From: Vibrionaceae bacterium
GTDB taxonomy: Bacteria > Pseudomonadota > Gammaproteobacteria > Enterobacterales > Vibrionaceae
NCBI GenBank assembly: GCA_018222805.1
Contig: JAAEZQ010000023.1
Span: 1-52,151, forward strand
Length of the DNA: 52,151 nucleotides
Reading direction: 5' to 3'
The notes under the pieces are model-generated. The model was not told where the DNA came from and did no database searches. It worked only from the letters and a program-made list of their open reading frames with translations. A program made the position numbers and the translations under genes. Shown here in pieces: positions 9,938 to 19,120 of this stretch (the stretch's first letter is position 1; each line of letters opens with the position of its first letter).

Positions 9938-10659
9938 GCTTCACCCTCTTCTGTTAGTTCTTCTTGGGCTTGTTCTTCTTGGTCTTCTTCAGACAGCAGA
10001 CTTCCTTGACTTGGCTCTTTAGTATGAACGACGGCTTCACCATCACGGATCAGACGAAGTTGAGCTTCACGCATATCATCACCAACACGCACATCCGCAC
10101 CAAATCGGAATACCGCTTCACTGATACTGAATTTACCGGTTTCGCCGATATTGATGATCATGCCAAGGCGGCGTAGACGGCGCAGCGAGGTGCGCACTTT
10201 TTCAAACAGTTTCTCTTTATCTAGATCTGAGCCTGTGGCGCGGTTCGTCACCAGCTTCATCAGCTTCTTCTCATCCGCCAGTGCCAGCATCTCGTCGTAG
10301 AGTTCCTGATTTGTAAAGATGCCTTCATGAGCCAGACGCTCTGGGCTCAGGTAAAGGAAACACAACACCTTGCCCACCAGCATGTCCAGCTCAGACAGCA
10401 CACTACGACCAATCAGAGACGTGGAACGTGGACGGAGATAGAAGAAGCCTTCTGGCGCTTTCACCAACTCGGTGTTATAGCGCTGATAGAAAGAAGACAG
10501 CTCAAGTTCAAAGTCGGATAACAGTGCGTGGTTATCCAAATCTTCGCTTGAGATATGACGCCCTGCTCGTAGCATACTGTCTAGCGCTGGGAACAGAGGG
10601 TTAGTAATTGCTTTTGCCAGTTTATCTGACATGTATTCATTAGTATCGGTCGATGACAT
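9934..10659 (-). CDS. mukE: Chromosome partition protein MukE
   Basis: 241-residue winged-helix subunit of the MukBEF condensin that binds the MukF middle region. The start MSSTDTNEY at 10659 matches the E. coli N terminus and gives a normal length; the frame is open 34 codons further upstream but that part lies inside mukF. Conserved stretches include [34 protein letters not shown] and FRFGADVR, and the C terminus is very acidic, as usual. It overlaps the end of mukF by 20 bases and the start of mukB by 4 bases. Confidence 0.96.
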   Translation of the reverse strand: MSSTDTNEYMSDKLAKAITNPLFPALDSMLRAGRHISSEDLDNHALLSDFELELSSFYQRYNTELVKAPEGFFYLRPRSTSLIGRSVLSELDMLVGKVLCFLYLSPERLAHEGIFTNQELYDEMLALADEKKLMKLVTNRATGSDLDKEKLFEKVRTSLRRLRRLGMIINIGETGKFSISEAVFRFGADVRVGDDMREAQLRLIRDGEAVVHTKEPSQGSLLSEEDQEEQAQEELTEEGEA

Positions 10660-11977
10660 TCGCTTGTACCTTTGCCCCAAATTCGTTGATTGATTTCCAG
10701 TCTGGTTGAATGGCTTGATAATCCGATTCTGAATAGCCCAGACGAACAGCCTGATCAACAATAATTCGGGCTAAATCAAAGTGATGAGTAAATGGGTGTT
10801 GTGCAAGGTAATCTCGCAGTACCACGCTCAAATCGATTGGTGTGCCCTGCTCTTTATGAGCTTTTAGCATGTCACCAATACGCTCTGATAACTCATCATT
10901 GACTTGTTGAAACTCTTCGTATTCCACTTCCATCGGAACTTGGCCTGTTACCTCGTCATCACGCAGTACCAGAGCTTCGTCACGAAGGTCGGATAATCGC
11001 TCAGCATCTGCATAAGTCAGATACCAAGGCATATCAAAGTAATCTTTAATCGATTGACGCAAGCGAGAACTGAACGCACGGTTCTTATCCATATCGATGG
11101 CGGTACGGATAAACTTATGTACGTGTCGATCGTAACCGATCCACAGGTCAATCGCTTGCTGGCCCCAGCTCGTGATTCGGTCTAACTTCATTTGCAGACC
11201 AAACAATGCTTCCTCAATAAACTCAAGCTCAGGATCACCATAGACAAGCTCCTGAATATCCAGAATCTGAGTTTGCAGCTCATCACTGGCCGCCTGCAAA
11301 GTATCTTGAAGTTCACGTAGTGTGCTGGATGTTTCAGACAATAACGCTTCACAGTTATTGATGGCTTCACGCCAGTCCTTATTCAACAGATCCGCAATCT
11401 GCTGTTTCACAGATTGTTGCTGCTCGTCCATAACACGCTGGTTAAGATCGATTTGGTCGAAGATCTCGCCTACGGAATACTTAAGTACTCCGTACACATT
11501 TTTCTTCCAGTGACCCGGTGTGCCACCTTTTTGAGCAGCTTCAATCGCTTTCGCCATTTCATCCGCAACCATAGACAGCTGAATAGAAAGGCGAAGTTTT
11601 GAGAACTCGCGATGACGCACGTAGTAATCAGTAATGCCTATCGCAAGTGGCGACAAGCGGTAGATACTCGCACCGTCAGTCACTTCACTGACAAAACGGC
11701 TGATAAGACGCTGTTTAACCATCTCATTGATGGCATTGTTTGCCCTGAAAGCAGAGGCTTCCCCCGTTTCATCAAATAATCGAGTGACGATAGCGAATGC
11801 ATCGTGCAATTCACCTTCACCCAATTCATCGTCAAACCTTTCATTACTTAATACTGCGATGGCAATCAAGAACGCCAATCGCTCCGTGGTCAGGTTCAAC
11901 GAGAAATCTTGCTGCTTAACCCAGCCAACCAATTCATCAATAGGTTGTTCTGCAGCATTGAGAGTCATCTCACTCAT
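10640..11977 (-). CDS. mukF: Chromosome partition protein MukF (kleisin subunit)
   Basis: 445-residue kleisin that bridges the MukB heads and recruits MukE. I place the start at [11 protein letters not shown] (11977), two bases after the cmoM stop and behind a CAGGAA site; an in-frame 26-codon upstream extension would lie inside cmoM. The N-terminal winged-helix dimerisation domain ([20 protein letters not shown], then [15 protein letters not shown]), a helical middle and a C-terminal winged helix are all present at family length. It is part of the tightly packed cmoM-mukFEB operon. Confidence 0.96.
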   Translation of the reverse strand: MSEMTLNAAEQPIDELVGWVKQQDFSLNLTTERLAFLIAIAVLSNERFDDELGEGELHDAFAIVTRLFDETGEASAFRANNAINEMVKQRLISRFVSEVTDGASIYRLSPLAIGITDYYVRHREFSKLRLSIQLSMVADEMAKAIEAAQKGGTPGHWKKNVYGVLKYSVGEIFDQIDLNQRVMDEQQQSVKQQIADLLNKDWREAINNCEALLSETSSTLRELQDTLQAASDELQTQILDIQELVYGDPELEFIEEALFGLQMKLDRITSWGQQAIDLWIGYDRHVHKFIRTAIDMDKNRAFSSRLRQSIKDYFDMPWYLTYADAERLSDLRDEALVLRDDEVTGQVPMEVEYEEFQQVNDELSERIGDMLKAHKEQGTPIDLSVVLRDYLAQHPFTHHFDLARIIVDQAVRLGYSESDYQAIQPDWKSINEFGAKVQANVIDRY

Positions 11978-11979
11978 TG

Positions 11980-12771
11980 TTATTCCTGTTTTTCTTTCTT
12001 TTTGGCCCACACGTGAATGTAGCGACCTAATGAGAGGTATGGCTCTTGTCGACAAAGTTGTTTTTCTAGCGCCAACACATCTTCAAACTCGTAATCACCC
12101 ATGTATTGCATATTTCCTATGTAATCACTGAATGAGCGAATACCAGATTTACCACAAATACTGAACCCCGAGTCTTCTATCCATTGGTAGACTTCTTCTG
12201 GTTTCAGGCCTTTTTGCGGCTGTAGTTTAAATCTTTTTCGGTGAGGCATGCCGTCCAAAATATGAGGAATGTTGCCACAAACCACGTTTTTGTAGACTAA
12301 ACCATGGTGGTTGTAGAACATCACCGACGCAATGCCTCCCGGTTTCACTTGTTCCAATACCGTTTCGAGAGCGGTTTTGGGATCAACCAACCACTCCATC
12401 ACAGCATGAAACATGACAAGATCCACCTGGCTTTCCATGTGTTCGCTAATGGACTGGACAGGTGAATGAATTAGGCGATACTGCTCAAGCAAACCATTAT
12501 TTTCAATATCCTGTTTGGCTAGTTGCAGCATTTCCGAAGATAGATCACATAACGCGACACGATGTCCGAGCTTAGCAAGCTTTTGAGACAGTTGTGCTAA
12601 ACCACCACCAGCATCTAAAACTTCTAGGGGTTGCTGGTCTGCCTCTAATTCACTTAGAATCTGTAGAAAATCTTCCCACACAATGATTTGGCGGATCTCC
12701 CCTTTATCGGAGCCGTAAATATTTTTTGCAAATTTGTGGGCGATATCGTCGAAATTGCGGTCTTCTGTCAC
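11980..12771 (-). CDS. cmoM: tRNA 5-carboxymethoxyuridine methyltransferase CmoM (SmtA)
   Basis: 263-residue SAM-dependent methyltransferase that methylates 5-carboxymethoxyuridine at the tRNA wobble position to its methyl ester. The SAM-binding motif [15 protein letters not shown] is at about residues 50-64, followed by LCDLSSEML and [33 protein letters not shown] at the N terminus is the family hallmark. I chose the GTG at 12771 (VTEDRNF) by comparison with the E. coli length; the frame is open to a TTG 15 codons earlier. It leads the mukFEB operon, the same arrangement as in E. coli. Confidence 0.93.
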   Translation of the reverse strand: MTEDRNFDDIAHKFAKNIYGSDKGEIRQIIVWEDFLQILSELEADQQPLEVLDAGGGLAQLSQKLAKLGHRVALCDLSSEMLQLAKQDIENNGLLEQYRLIHSPVQSISEHMESQVDLVMFHAVMEWLVDPKTALETVLEQVKPGGIASVMFYNHHGLVYKNVVCGNIPHILDGMPHRKRFKLQPQKGLKPEEVYQWIEDSGFSICGKSGIRSFSDYIGNMQYMGDYEFEDVLALEKQLCRQEPYLSLGRYIHVWAKKKEKQE

Positions 12772-12885
12772 TTCTGCTGAGTTATCATAAAGGATTGTGT
12801 CGCTATTCTGGCACAAGGAAAGCAGGAATAAAGAGGAATACCCTCATTTTTATTTTCAATTGATGTTTTTTCGGACTATTTATGT

Positions 12886-13671
12886 ATGTTTGAGCTGAAA
12901 AAAGTAGTGTCAGCTTTGCTTATGCCCTTACCGGCATTGCTGCTGATCGGCTTACTGGGCCTCGCTCTAATTAGTTTTACCACTAAACGTAAAACTGGCT
13001 GCTTCGTTGTTTTGTTCTCTTTTGTCGGCATTTTCCTTGTTGCCTTCCAGCCTGTTTCAACCAAGCTTCTTATGCCATTGGAGCGTGAGTACAAAGCGTT
13101 TCTTCCCGTTTCTGGAACTATCGACTACGTGATGGTTCTAGGCAATGGCCATATTATCGATGACGAAATTCCACCTACTTCTCAGTTAAGTCGTACCGCT
13201 CTGATGCGTTTAACCGAGGGAATCCGAATTTTACGTATGTATCCTGGTGCCAAATTAATTTTGTCTGGCTATGACGGTGGATCTGAAATCAGTCATGCGC
13301 GGATGATGGCTAACGTGGCTCTGGCACTCGGTGTGGCGAAATCCGATATTATTTTATTGGAAGATGCGAAAGATACGTGGGAAGAAGCACGTCAGGCTGC
13401 AGCGTTTGTGCAGCAAAAGGAAATTGTTTTGGTTACTTCAGCCAGCCATATGAACCGAGCTCTTTATGAATTTAATGCAGCAGGTATTAAACCAATTCCG
13501 GCTCCGACAAACTTCTTAGCCATCGAAGACGTTAATCAAGCTTGGGACAAATATTCACCGAAAGCACGTTATTTAGAGCAAACCGAATTGTTCTGGCATG
13601 AGTACCTCGGCAGTATCTGGCAACGCTTGCGCGATACGGTAGGACAAACGCCAATGGTCGAACCTCAATAA
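12886..13671 (+). CDS. elyC: Envelope biogenesis factor ElyC (DUF218 / SanA-like)
   Basis: 261-residue inner-membrane protein with two N-terminal transmembrane segments (about 9-30 and 38-57) and a periplasmic DUF218 domain. The domain carries YVMVLGNGH, LILSGYDGGSE, DTWEEARQAA and LVTSASHMNRAL. E. coli ElyC (YcbC) is needed for peptidoglycan assembly at low temperature through undecaprenyl-phosphate metabolism. It is divergent from cmoM-mukFEB exactly as in E. coli, which supports the ElyC assignment over SanA or YdcF paralogues. The ribosome site is weak. Confidence 0.9.
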   Translation: MFELKKVVSALLMPLPALLLIGLLGLALISFTTKRKTGCFVVLFSFVGIFLVAFQPVSTKLLMPLEREYKAFLPVSGTIDYVMVLGNGHIIDDEIPPTSQLSRTALMRLTEGIRILRMYPGAKLILSGYDGGSEISHARMMANVALALGVAKSDIILLEDAKDTWEEARQAAAFVQQKEIVLVTSASHMNRALYEFNAAGIKPIPAPTNFLAIEDVNQAWDKYSPKARYLEQTELFWHEYLGSIWQRLRDTVGQTPMVEPQ

Positions 13672-13713
13672 CGGATGTGATTATTTCGTCACTCAGGTCA
13701 CTTGCAGAGACAG

Positions 13714-13741
13714 AAAAGGAGAGCAGTTGCTCTCCTTTCTG
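13714..13741. terminator. Intrinsic terminator between elyC and torR
   Basis: AAAGGAGAGCA (13715-13725) pairs with TGCTCTCCTTT (13729-13739). A residues before and T residues after make it usable by the converging elyC and torR transcripts. Confidence 0.8.
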
Positions 13742-13767
13742 ATTATTAGCGTTGCTCGGGATTGCAA

Positions 13768-14478
13768 TTAATCACCGGCAAACATGTAGCCTTCTCCATG
13801 AACCGTCACAAAGATCTGTGGGTTCTTAGGGTCAAATTCCATCTTCGCACGCATACGTCTTATCAGGACATCTATCGTACGGTCATTTGGCGCATCCACA
13901 CGGTGGCTAATCATATTCAGAATTCGCTCACGGCTAAGCACCTGATTTGGGTAAGAAGACAGCGCAACCAGTAGCTCATACTCAGCTTTGGTTAGTTTGA
14001 CCGGCTCACCATTACAGCTCAACGCTCGGCGTTGGATATCAAATGTCCACTCACCAAAACGGACAATATGCTGTTCGTTAGTTTCGTTTGCCTTGTTCGA
14101 GCCATTGCGTGCAGTCGAAATACGCCACAGCAAATTTTTAACGCGAACTAATAATTCTCTGAGTTCAAAAGGTTTGGTGACATAATCGTCCGCGCCCATT
14201 TCCAGACCAACGATTTTGTCGATGCTATCCGTGCGTCCAGTGACTAATATGATACCAATATCCGATTGGCTACGTAATTCACGCGTAAGCATCAGGCCGT
14301 CTTCACCCGGTAAGTTAATATCCAGCATGATAAGATCAACATCACCAGCTTGCAGCACTTCACGCATTTGCGTGCCGCTATCTGCTTCACTAACTGTATA
14401 CCCTTCATTTTGGAAATAACCCGCCAGCTTACTGCGAGTTACAACATCATCTTCTACGACTAATACGTGATAGCTCAT
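13768..14478 (-). CDS. torR: Two-component response regulator TorR
   Basis: 236-residue OmpR/PhoB-family response regulator that controls trimethylamine N-oxide respiration genes in response to TorS. The receiver domain has the acidic pocket VVEDD, the phospho-acceptor Asp in LIMLDINLPGEDGLM (about residue 53) and the conserved Lys in DDYVTKPFEL; the C-terminal winged helix ends with VHGEGYMFAGD. LGMEMGADDYVTKP-type and VRVKNLLWRI segments favour TorR over the paralogue ArcA. It is divergent from torD, which strongly supports the call. The sensor torS and the reductase operon are not in the window. Confidence 0.88.
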   Translation of the reverse strand: MSYHVLVVEDDVVTRSKLAGYFQNEGYTVSEADSGTQMREVLQAGDVDLIMLDINLPGEDGLMLTRELRSQSDIGIILVTGRTDSIDKIVGLEMGADDYVTKPFELRELLVRVKNLLWRISTARNGSNKANETNEQHIVRFGEWTFDIQRRALSCNGEPVKLTKAEYELLVALSSYPNQVLSRERILNMISHRVDAPNDRTIDVLIRRMRAKMEFDPKNPQIFVTVHGEGYMFAGD

Positions 14479-14606
14479 TTACACCACTTTCTGTCATTTT
14501 ATTATTCGAGATGTATTTTATTCATAACTATTAACATTTCTAGTCATAGGCTGGCTAAAAAGCAAGATTTAGTGATTTTGTTGATTCAAAACAAGCTTAC
14601 TGAACT

Positions 14607-14668
14607 CTGTTAATAAACAGACACATTTCACCATAAAACATCATACTTATAGTTACTGCTGTTCATTT
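14607..14668. promoter_or_regulatory. Possible TorR boxes in the torR-torD spacer
   Basis: CTGTTCATTT at 14659-14668 differs by one base from the E. coli tor box CTGTTCATAT, and CTGTTAATAA at 14607-14616 is a weaker match. Both lie between the divergent torR and torD genes. The motif is short, so this is suggestive only. Confidence 0.4.
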
Positions 14669-14743
14669 TAATTGATTACACTTAAGGGACATCTGAATTT
14701 GATTTTGTGGTGCCAAAAATAGAGCATCATTCAGGAGCCTAAA

Positions 14744-15391
14744 ATGCAAGAAGTGAAAGCTTTTAACGAAAAACGTGCCGAAATTTACTGGTGGTTTTCT
14801 AGCTTATTCGCCAAAGAACTGACAGCCAAAGAATTGGAGGCTTACCAAAGTGTCGAAATTCGTAGCTTTTTGGCGGGCTTAGGTGAAAATGAATCTCTTA
14901 AACCCTCAATTGATAACCTTGTTGACGCGTTGAACCGACTGCAAGACCGCGAAGATGCACAGCTAGAGCTTGCAGCAGACTTTTGTGAGTTGTTCTTAAA
15001 AACAGAGAAGTACGGCGCGCTTCCTTACGCTTCGATGTACATTGGCGAATCAGGTTTGCTCAATGACAAACCAGCAGAAGAGATGGAAAAGTTGATGGCT
15101 GAGTTTGGTGTCCAAGTTGACGACAGCCTAAAGGAACCAGCCGACCACTTAGCGGTAGAACTCGACTTCTTAGGGAATATGATCATTCGCTCTAATGAGT
15201 TTGAACAAGAAAAACATATGGAAGAAGCGTTCGTTAAACAGAATGAGTTCATCAAAGACCAGCTTATGTCCTGGTTACCGCAATTCGCTCAAAAGTGTCA
15301 GCAACTGGATGAATTTGGCTTCTACTCTAGCGTCGCGCAACTATTAATTGCATTTTGTAAACTGGACAGCGCTTACCTTCTTGGTGAATAA
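14744..15391 (+). CDS. torD: TorA-specific chaperone TorD
   Basis: 215-residue all-helical cytoplasmic chaperone that binds the TMAO reductase TorA and its twin-arginine signal and helps insertion of the molybdenum cofactor. Family features are the N-terminal [16 protein letters not shown], a central [21 protein letters not shown] and the hinge [17 protein letters not shown]. The AGGAG site lies 6 bases before the ATG. In E. coli torD is the last gene of torCAD; here it stands alone, divergent from torR, so the chaperone may be made independently of its client. Confidence 0.94.
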   Translation: MQEVKAFNEKRAEIYWWFSSLFAKELTAKELEAYQSVEIRSFLAGLGENESLKPSIDNLVDALNRLQDREDAQLELAADFCELFLKTEKYGALPYASMYIGESGLLNDKPAEEMEKLMAEFGVQVDDSLKEPADHLAVELDFLGNMIIRSNEFEQEKHMEEAFVKQNEFIKDQLMSWLPQFAQKCQQLDEFGFYSSVAQLLIAFCKLDSAYLLGE

Positions 15392-15403
15392 TTACCGCCT
15401 ATT

Positions 15404-15437
15404 TTAGGGAGCCCGTCTGTTAGGTTCCCTAGTTTTT
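15404..15437 (+). terminator. torD terminator
   Basis: TAGGGAGCC and GGTTCCCTA form a stem with one G-U pair, followed by GTTTTTACT. Confidence 0.7.
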
Positions 15438-15525
15438 ACTCGTTAACTATAAAAATTGTTCCGAACGCTCGCTTTTTTTGCAATCAAAATGTGACTTGAG
15501 ATGCGCAAAACCATTGCTTAAATTA

Positions 15526-15574
15526 TTGCCAGCCTGCCCTCATAGGGCTAAAATGTGAACGCAAACGATTAAAT
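15526..15574 (+). promoter_or_regulatory. purR promoter with PurR operator
   Basis: TTGCCA (15526-15531), a 17-base spacer and TAAAAT (15549-15554) form a good sigma-70 promoter with a start near 15561. Across that start lies ACGCAAACGATTAAAT (15559-15574), whose left half matches the PurR operator consensus (ACGCAAACG) exactly. The arrangement predicts autorepression of purR. Confidence 0.6.
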
Positions 15575-15587
15575 ATGATTTTATGTA

Positions 15588-15612
15588 AACCGCTGAAATA
15601 AAGCGGTTTTTG
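15588..15612 (+). terminator. Terminator-like hairpin inside the purR leader
   Basis: AACCGCT (15588-15594) pairs with AGCGGTT (15602-15608), followed by TTTGT. It lies about 30-50 bases after the predicted start site and over 200 bases before purR, so it could attenuate purR or define a short RNA. Confidence 0.6.
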
Positions 15613-15830
15613 TGTTTTCTTAATAGGTTGATGACCTTTGTTCACTCAGTTGAAAAAAGTAGCTTCATCAACCGCTGTTGCTACTTACCCTCTACCGACT
15701 TCGGAGTAACCACGGCTAAACATACTCAGCGCCATTATTTTTGTTGCGCTAAGTTTACATAAGACACTCAGCGCAAGGTTTTATCCTCCACGGTATATAT
15801 TAGTTAGTAGCTCGATACAGGACACCATTT

Positions 15831-16835
15831 ATGGCCACTATAAAAGACGTTGCTCGATTAGCCGGCGTTTCTACCACGACAGTTTCGCACGTTATCAATA
15901 AGACGCGTTTTGTTGCAGAAGCAACGCAAGAAAAAGTAAATAAAGCCGTTGATGAACTCAACTATGCTCCAAGTGCGGTTGCTCGTAGCTTGAAATGTAA
16001 CTCAACACGAACCATCGGTATGCTAGTGACGCAATCTACCAACCTATTCTTCTCTGAAGTGATCGATGGTGTAGAGAGCTACTGCTACCGCCAAGGCTAC
16101 ACACTTATCCTGTGTAACACTGGTGGTATCTATGAAAAGCAAAGAGATTACATACGCATGCTCGCTGAAAAGCGTGTAGATGGCATACTGGTGATGTGTT
16201 CTGACCTGACAGAAGAGCTGAAACAAATGCTTGACCGTCATGCTGATATTCCGAAAGTTGTCATGGACTGGGGACCAGAAAGCTCCCAAGCAGACAAGAT
16301 TATGGATAACTCAGAAGAAGGCGGTTATATCGCGACCAAGTACCTGATTGATAATGGTCATACCGATATTGCTTGCTTAAGTGGCCACTTTGAAAAACTC
16401 GCATGCCAAGAGCGTATTGCAGGTTTCCGTCGAGCAATGGCAGAAGCGAATATACCGGTAAACGAAGACTGGATTCTTGAAGGTAACTTTGAATGTGATA
16501 CAGCAGTTTTGGTCGCAGACAAAATTACCGCAATGGAAAAACGTCCAACCGCCGTATTCTGTTTCAATGACACCATGGCATTGGGCTTGATGAGCCGTTT
16601 ACAACAAAATGGTATTAAGATTCCTGACGAAGTATCTGTGATTGGCTACGACAATATCGAATTGGCAGAGTACTTCTCGCCACCACTGACAACGATCCAC
16701 CAACCAAAACGTCGTGTAGGTAAAAATGCTTTCGAAATTCTACTTGAACGTATTAAAGACAAAGAACACGAAAAACGCATTTTTGAAATGCAGCCAGAGT
16801 TAGTCGTTCGAAACACTGTTAAAAAACTCAATTAA
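15831..16835 (+). CDS. purR: Purine repressor PurR (LacI family)
   Basis: 334-residue LacI/GalR repressor of purine synthesis genes, active with hypoxanthine or guanine bound. The helix-turn-helix and hinge are [20 protein letters not shown] and [11 protein letters not shown], followed by a periplasmic-binding-protein-like core ([19 protein letters not shown] region onwards, then [15 protein letters not shown] and [19 protein letters not shown]). Length and sequence agree with Vibrio PurR as I know it. The 270-base leader contains a PurR site, a terminator-like hairpin and further stem-loops. Confidence 0.95.
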   Translation: MATIKDVARLAGVSTTTVSHVINKTRFVAEATQEKVNKAVDELNYAPSAVARSLKCNSTRTIGMLVTQSTNLFFSEVIDGVESYCYRQGYTLILCNTGGIYEKQRDYIRMLAEKRVDGILVMCSDLTEELKQMLDRHADIPKVVMDWGPESSQADKIMDNSEEGGYIATKYLIDNGHTDIACLSGHFEKLACQERIAGFRRAMAEANIPVNEDWILEGNFECDTAVLVADKITAMEKRPTAVFCFNDTMALGLMSRLQQNGIKIPDEVSVIGYDNIELAEYFSPPLTTIHQPKRRVGKNAFEILLERIKDKEHEKRIFEMQPELVVRNTVKKLN

Positions 16836-16840
16836 TTACC

Positions 16841-16870
16841 AATAAGCGCTCACTAGGGCGCTTATTTTTT
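16841..16870 (+). terminator. purR terminator
   Basis: AATAAGCGC and GCGCTTATT form a 9-bp stem with an 8-base loop, followed by a T tract. Confidence 0.88.
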
Positions 16871-17034
16871 GCCCAGAAAATTAACTTTTACCACCATTTT
16901 TCTTAACCAGTATAAGTTAGAGTTATATAACTGCCTGTTTTGTTTAAACACAGCCTATCTCTCACACCTCGACTAATTGGGCTCAAACCTCAACCTCAAA
17001 TGCGAAACCTTAAGCATAACAACGACACGTTTTA

Positions 17035-17081
17035 TTGAATTAATATCACACTTTGATCTCTAGAACGTGATGTTAATTCAA
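17035..17081. promoter_or_regulatory. 15-bp inverted repeat upstream of the tfoY riboswitch
   Basis: TTGAATTAATATCAC (17035-17049) and GTGATGTTAATTCAA (17067-17081) are inverted copies matching at 14 of 15 positions, around a 17-base spacer. It ends about 20 bases before the riboswitch aptamer. It may be a regulator binding site in the tfoY promoter region. Confidence 0.5.
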
Positions 17082-17102
17082 GATAAAAAGTATCCTCAAC
17101 GT

Positions 17103-17197
17103 GTCACGCACAGGGCAAACCATCCGAAAGGATGGGACGCAAAGCTTCCGGCCTTAACCATTTATAAAATGGAAGGTAGCGGGGTTACCGATGGCAA
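17103..17197 (+). promoter_or_regulatory. Cyclic di-GMP-I riboswitch aptamer (GEMM-I) of tfoY
   Basis: The sequence contains the GEMM-I core in order: CACGCACAGGGCAAACC, a perfect helix CCATCC/GGATGG closed by a GAAA tetraloop, GGACGCAAAGC, TCCGGCCT and GGTAGCGGGGTTACCGATGG. This is nearly the sequence of the well-known Vc2 aptamer ahead of V. cholerae VC1722 (tfoY), and the gene downstream here is tfoY too. It senses the second messenger c-di-GMP. The following 110 bases can fold into two hairpins, one of which pairs TCTCGG (17256-17261) with CCGAGA (17294-17299) and so covers the ribosome-binding region. Confidence 0.96.
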
Positions 17198-17308
17198 ATA
17201 TGCATATAATGAGTTTACTCAATAATGACATTGTTCCTGCATGTATTTGCTATTCTCTCGGACCTGACTTTTGGTGGCGTAATATTAATTACACCGAGAT
17301 AACACATC

Positions 17309-17899
17309 ATGGATAAACCGATACTCAAAGATTCTATGAAGCTATTTGAGGCACTTGGTACGATCAAGTCGCGCTCAATGTTTGGCGGCTTCGGAGTTTT
17401 CGCCGATGAAACGATGTTTGCACTGGTTGTGAATGATCAACTTCATATACGAGCAGACCAACAAACTTCATCTAACTTCGAGAAGCAAGGGCTAAAACCG
17501 TACGTTTATAAAAAGCGAGGTTTTCCAGTCGTTACTAAGTACTATGCGATTTCCGACGACTTATGGGAATCCAGTGAACGCTTGATAGAAGTAGCTAAGA
17601 AGTCGTTAGAACAAGCCAATTTGGAAAAAAAGCAACAGGCAAGTAGTAAGCCTGACAGGTTGAAAGATCTGCCTAACTTACGACTAGCGACAGAACGAAT
17701 GCTTAAGAAAGCAGGGATAAAATCAGTTGAACAACTTGAAGAAAAAGGCGCATTGAACGCTTACAAAGCGATACGTGACTCTCACTCCGCAAAAGTAAGT
17801 ATTGAGCTGCTGTGGGCTTTAGAAGGGGCGATAAACGGCACGCACTGGAGCGTCGTTCCTCAATCTCGCAGAGAAGAGCTAAAAAATGCGCTTTCTTAA
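17309..17899 (+). CDS. tfoY: TfoX/Sxy-family regulator TfoY
   Basis: 196-residue protein with a TfoX N-terminal domain (about 5-100; includes [20 protein letters not shown] and [10 protein letters not shown]) and a TfoX C-terminal domain (about 118-190; [34 protein letters not shown]). In Vibrio, TfoX (QstR pathway, chitin) and TfoY are paralogues; TfoY promotes motility and type VI secretion. The c-di-GMP riboswitch immediately upstream identifies this copy as TfoY. The start ATG lies 10 bases after GAG in ACCGAGAT. It is a single-gene unit with its own terminator. Confidence 0.93.
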   Translation: MDKPILKDSMKLFEALGTIKSRSMFGGFGVFADETMFALVVNDQLHIRADQQTSSNFEKQGLKPYVYKKRGFPVVTKYYAISDDLWESSERLIEVAKKSLEQANLEKKQQASSKPDRLKDLPNLRLATERMLKKAGIKSVEQLEEKGALNAYKAIRDSHSAKVSIELLWALEGAINGTHWSVVPQSRREELKNALS

Positions 17900-17928
17900 C
17901 CCAGAAACAAACCTTTTCTAAATACTTA

Positions 17929-17955
17929 AACCGCAGCCTCGGCTGCGGTTTTTTT
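17929..17955 (+). terminator. tfoY terminator
   Basis: AACCGCAGCC and GGCTGCGGTT form a 10-bp stem around TC, followed by a run of T residues. Confidence 0.9.
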
Positions 17956-18079
17956 GAAATTTTTTCCGGCCTAAACCTGTCTATAAATCTATATATCAAA
18001 CAATTGATAACGAGTACCATACTTCCCCAGTGGTGTCTTTTAACGTTTTAGGGCAAGGCAGTCCTCCCGGAGTACAACA

Positions 18080-18772
18080 ATGAACAAAAAGCTGGTTTTT
18101 GGGTTAATACTGCTCTTAACGATAATTTTATTAGCCGTTAACTTTAGTCAGTACCTCACTTTAGAGAACGCCAAAGCGCAACAAGAAGCACTTAATACCT
18201 ATATTGATCAAAGATTTGTCTTTGCTGTTACGCTCTATTTCGTCGCTTATATCGCTATCACAGCGTTTTCTATTCCCGGCGCAGCCGTCGTCACTTTATT
18301 AGCTGCAGCCCTATTTGGCTTCTGGACGAGCTTACTTCTTGTCTCATTTGCCAGTACTATCGGTGCGACGTTAGCTTTCCTGAGTAGCCGTTACTTATTA
18401 AGAGATTGGGTACAAACAAAATTTGGTGCAAAACTCAGCGCGATTAACGAAGGTGTCAAAAAAGACGGGTCATCTTACCTACTCTCATTACGATTGATCC
18501 CTGTATTCCCTTTCTTTCTCATCAACTTATTGATGGGGTTAACCCCAATGACTGTTGGTCGCTTTTATATCACTAGCCAAATCGGAATGCTCCCAGGCAC
18601 AGCCGTTTATCTCAATGCTGGCACTCAGTTGGCAACGATTGAAAGCCTATCGGATATTGTCTCTCCTAGTGTTCTGGCCTCATTTGCGTTGCTCGGTCTT
18701 TTTCCTATCATTGTCAAATGGGTGATGAAGAAACTCAGCCCCAACCAGGCGCAGCCAAATGGAAATTCTTGA
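18080..18772 (+). CDS. TVP38/TMEM64 (VTT-domain) family inner-membrane protein
   Basis: 230-residue membrane protein related to the DedA/VTT superfamily, some members of which move lipids across membranes. It has an N-terminal transmembrane segment (about 5-24) and then the VTT core: YIAITAFSIPGAAVVTLLAAALFGF, here the FSIPGAAV and GFWTSLLLVSFASTIGATLAF parts, then LRLIPVFPFFLINLLMGLTPM. An AGT/CGGAG-like site precedes the ATG. Its stop codon overlaps the start of the next gene (TGATG), so the two are probably translated together. The function in Vibrio is unknown. Confidence 0.85.
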   Translation: MNKKLVFGLILLLTIILLAVNFSQYLTLENAKAQQEALNTYIDQRFVFAVTLYFVAYIAITAFSIPGAAVVTLLAAALFGFWTSLLLVSFASTIGATLAFLSSRYLLRDWVQTKFGAKLSAINEGVKKDGSSYLLSLRLIPVFPFFLINLLMGLTPMTVGRFYITSQIGMLPGTAVYLNAGTQLATIESLSDIVSPSVLASFALLGLFPIIVKWVMKKLSPNQAQPNGNS

Positions 18773-19092
18773 TGAAGATATTTATTGCGAAAAACCCGGC
18801 AGAAGCACATATCGTTTGCGAATTGCTAAAAATAGAGCAAGTACATTGTGAGGTTCGTGGTGAAGGTCTTTTCGGTCTAAAAGGAGAATTACCATTCGGA
18901 GACGATACAGACCCTTATGTCTGGCTATTAGCAGAAGAACAGCATATGAAAGCAAAGGCCATTGTTGATGCTTACCAAAAGCAAGCTCAGCCAAACACCA
19001 ATCAAGATTGGACATGTCCTAAATGTTCAGAAATCAATGAAGGCCAATTTGGTGCCTGCTGGCGTTGTGGTTACCACATTGAGCAAGCATAG
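18772..19092 (+). CDS. DUF2007-domain protein with C-terminal zinc finger
   Basis: 106-residue soluble protein. Residues 1-68 (MKIFIAKNPAEAHIVCELL, VRGEGLFGLKGELPFGDD) match the DUF2007 'putative signal transducing' fold, usually a small ACT/PII-like unit. The C terminus, WTCPKCSEINEGQFGACWRC, is a CxxC...CxxC zinc ribbon resembling RanBP2-type fingers. The ATG at 18772 overlaps the stop of the TVP38 gene by one base. An in-frame ATG at 18718 lies inside the upstream gene and is unlikely. Function unknown; coupling suggests it works with the membrane protein. Confidence 0.85.
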   Translation: MKIFIAKNPAEAHIVCELLKIEQVHCEVRGEGLFGLKGELPFGDDTDPYVWLLAEEQHMKAKAIVDAYQKQAQPNTNQDWTCPKCSEINEGQFGACWRCGYHIEQA

Positions 19093-19120
19093 CGGTGCAC
19101 GACATTTAGAAAGGTAAAGG

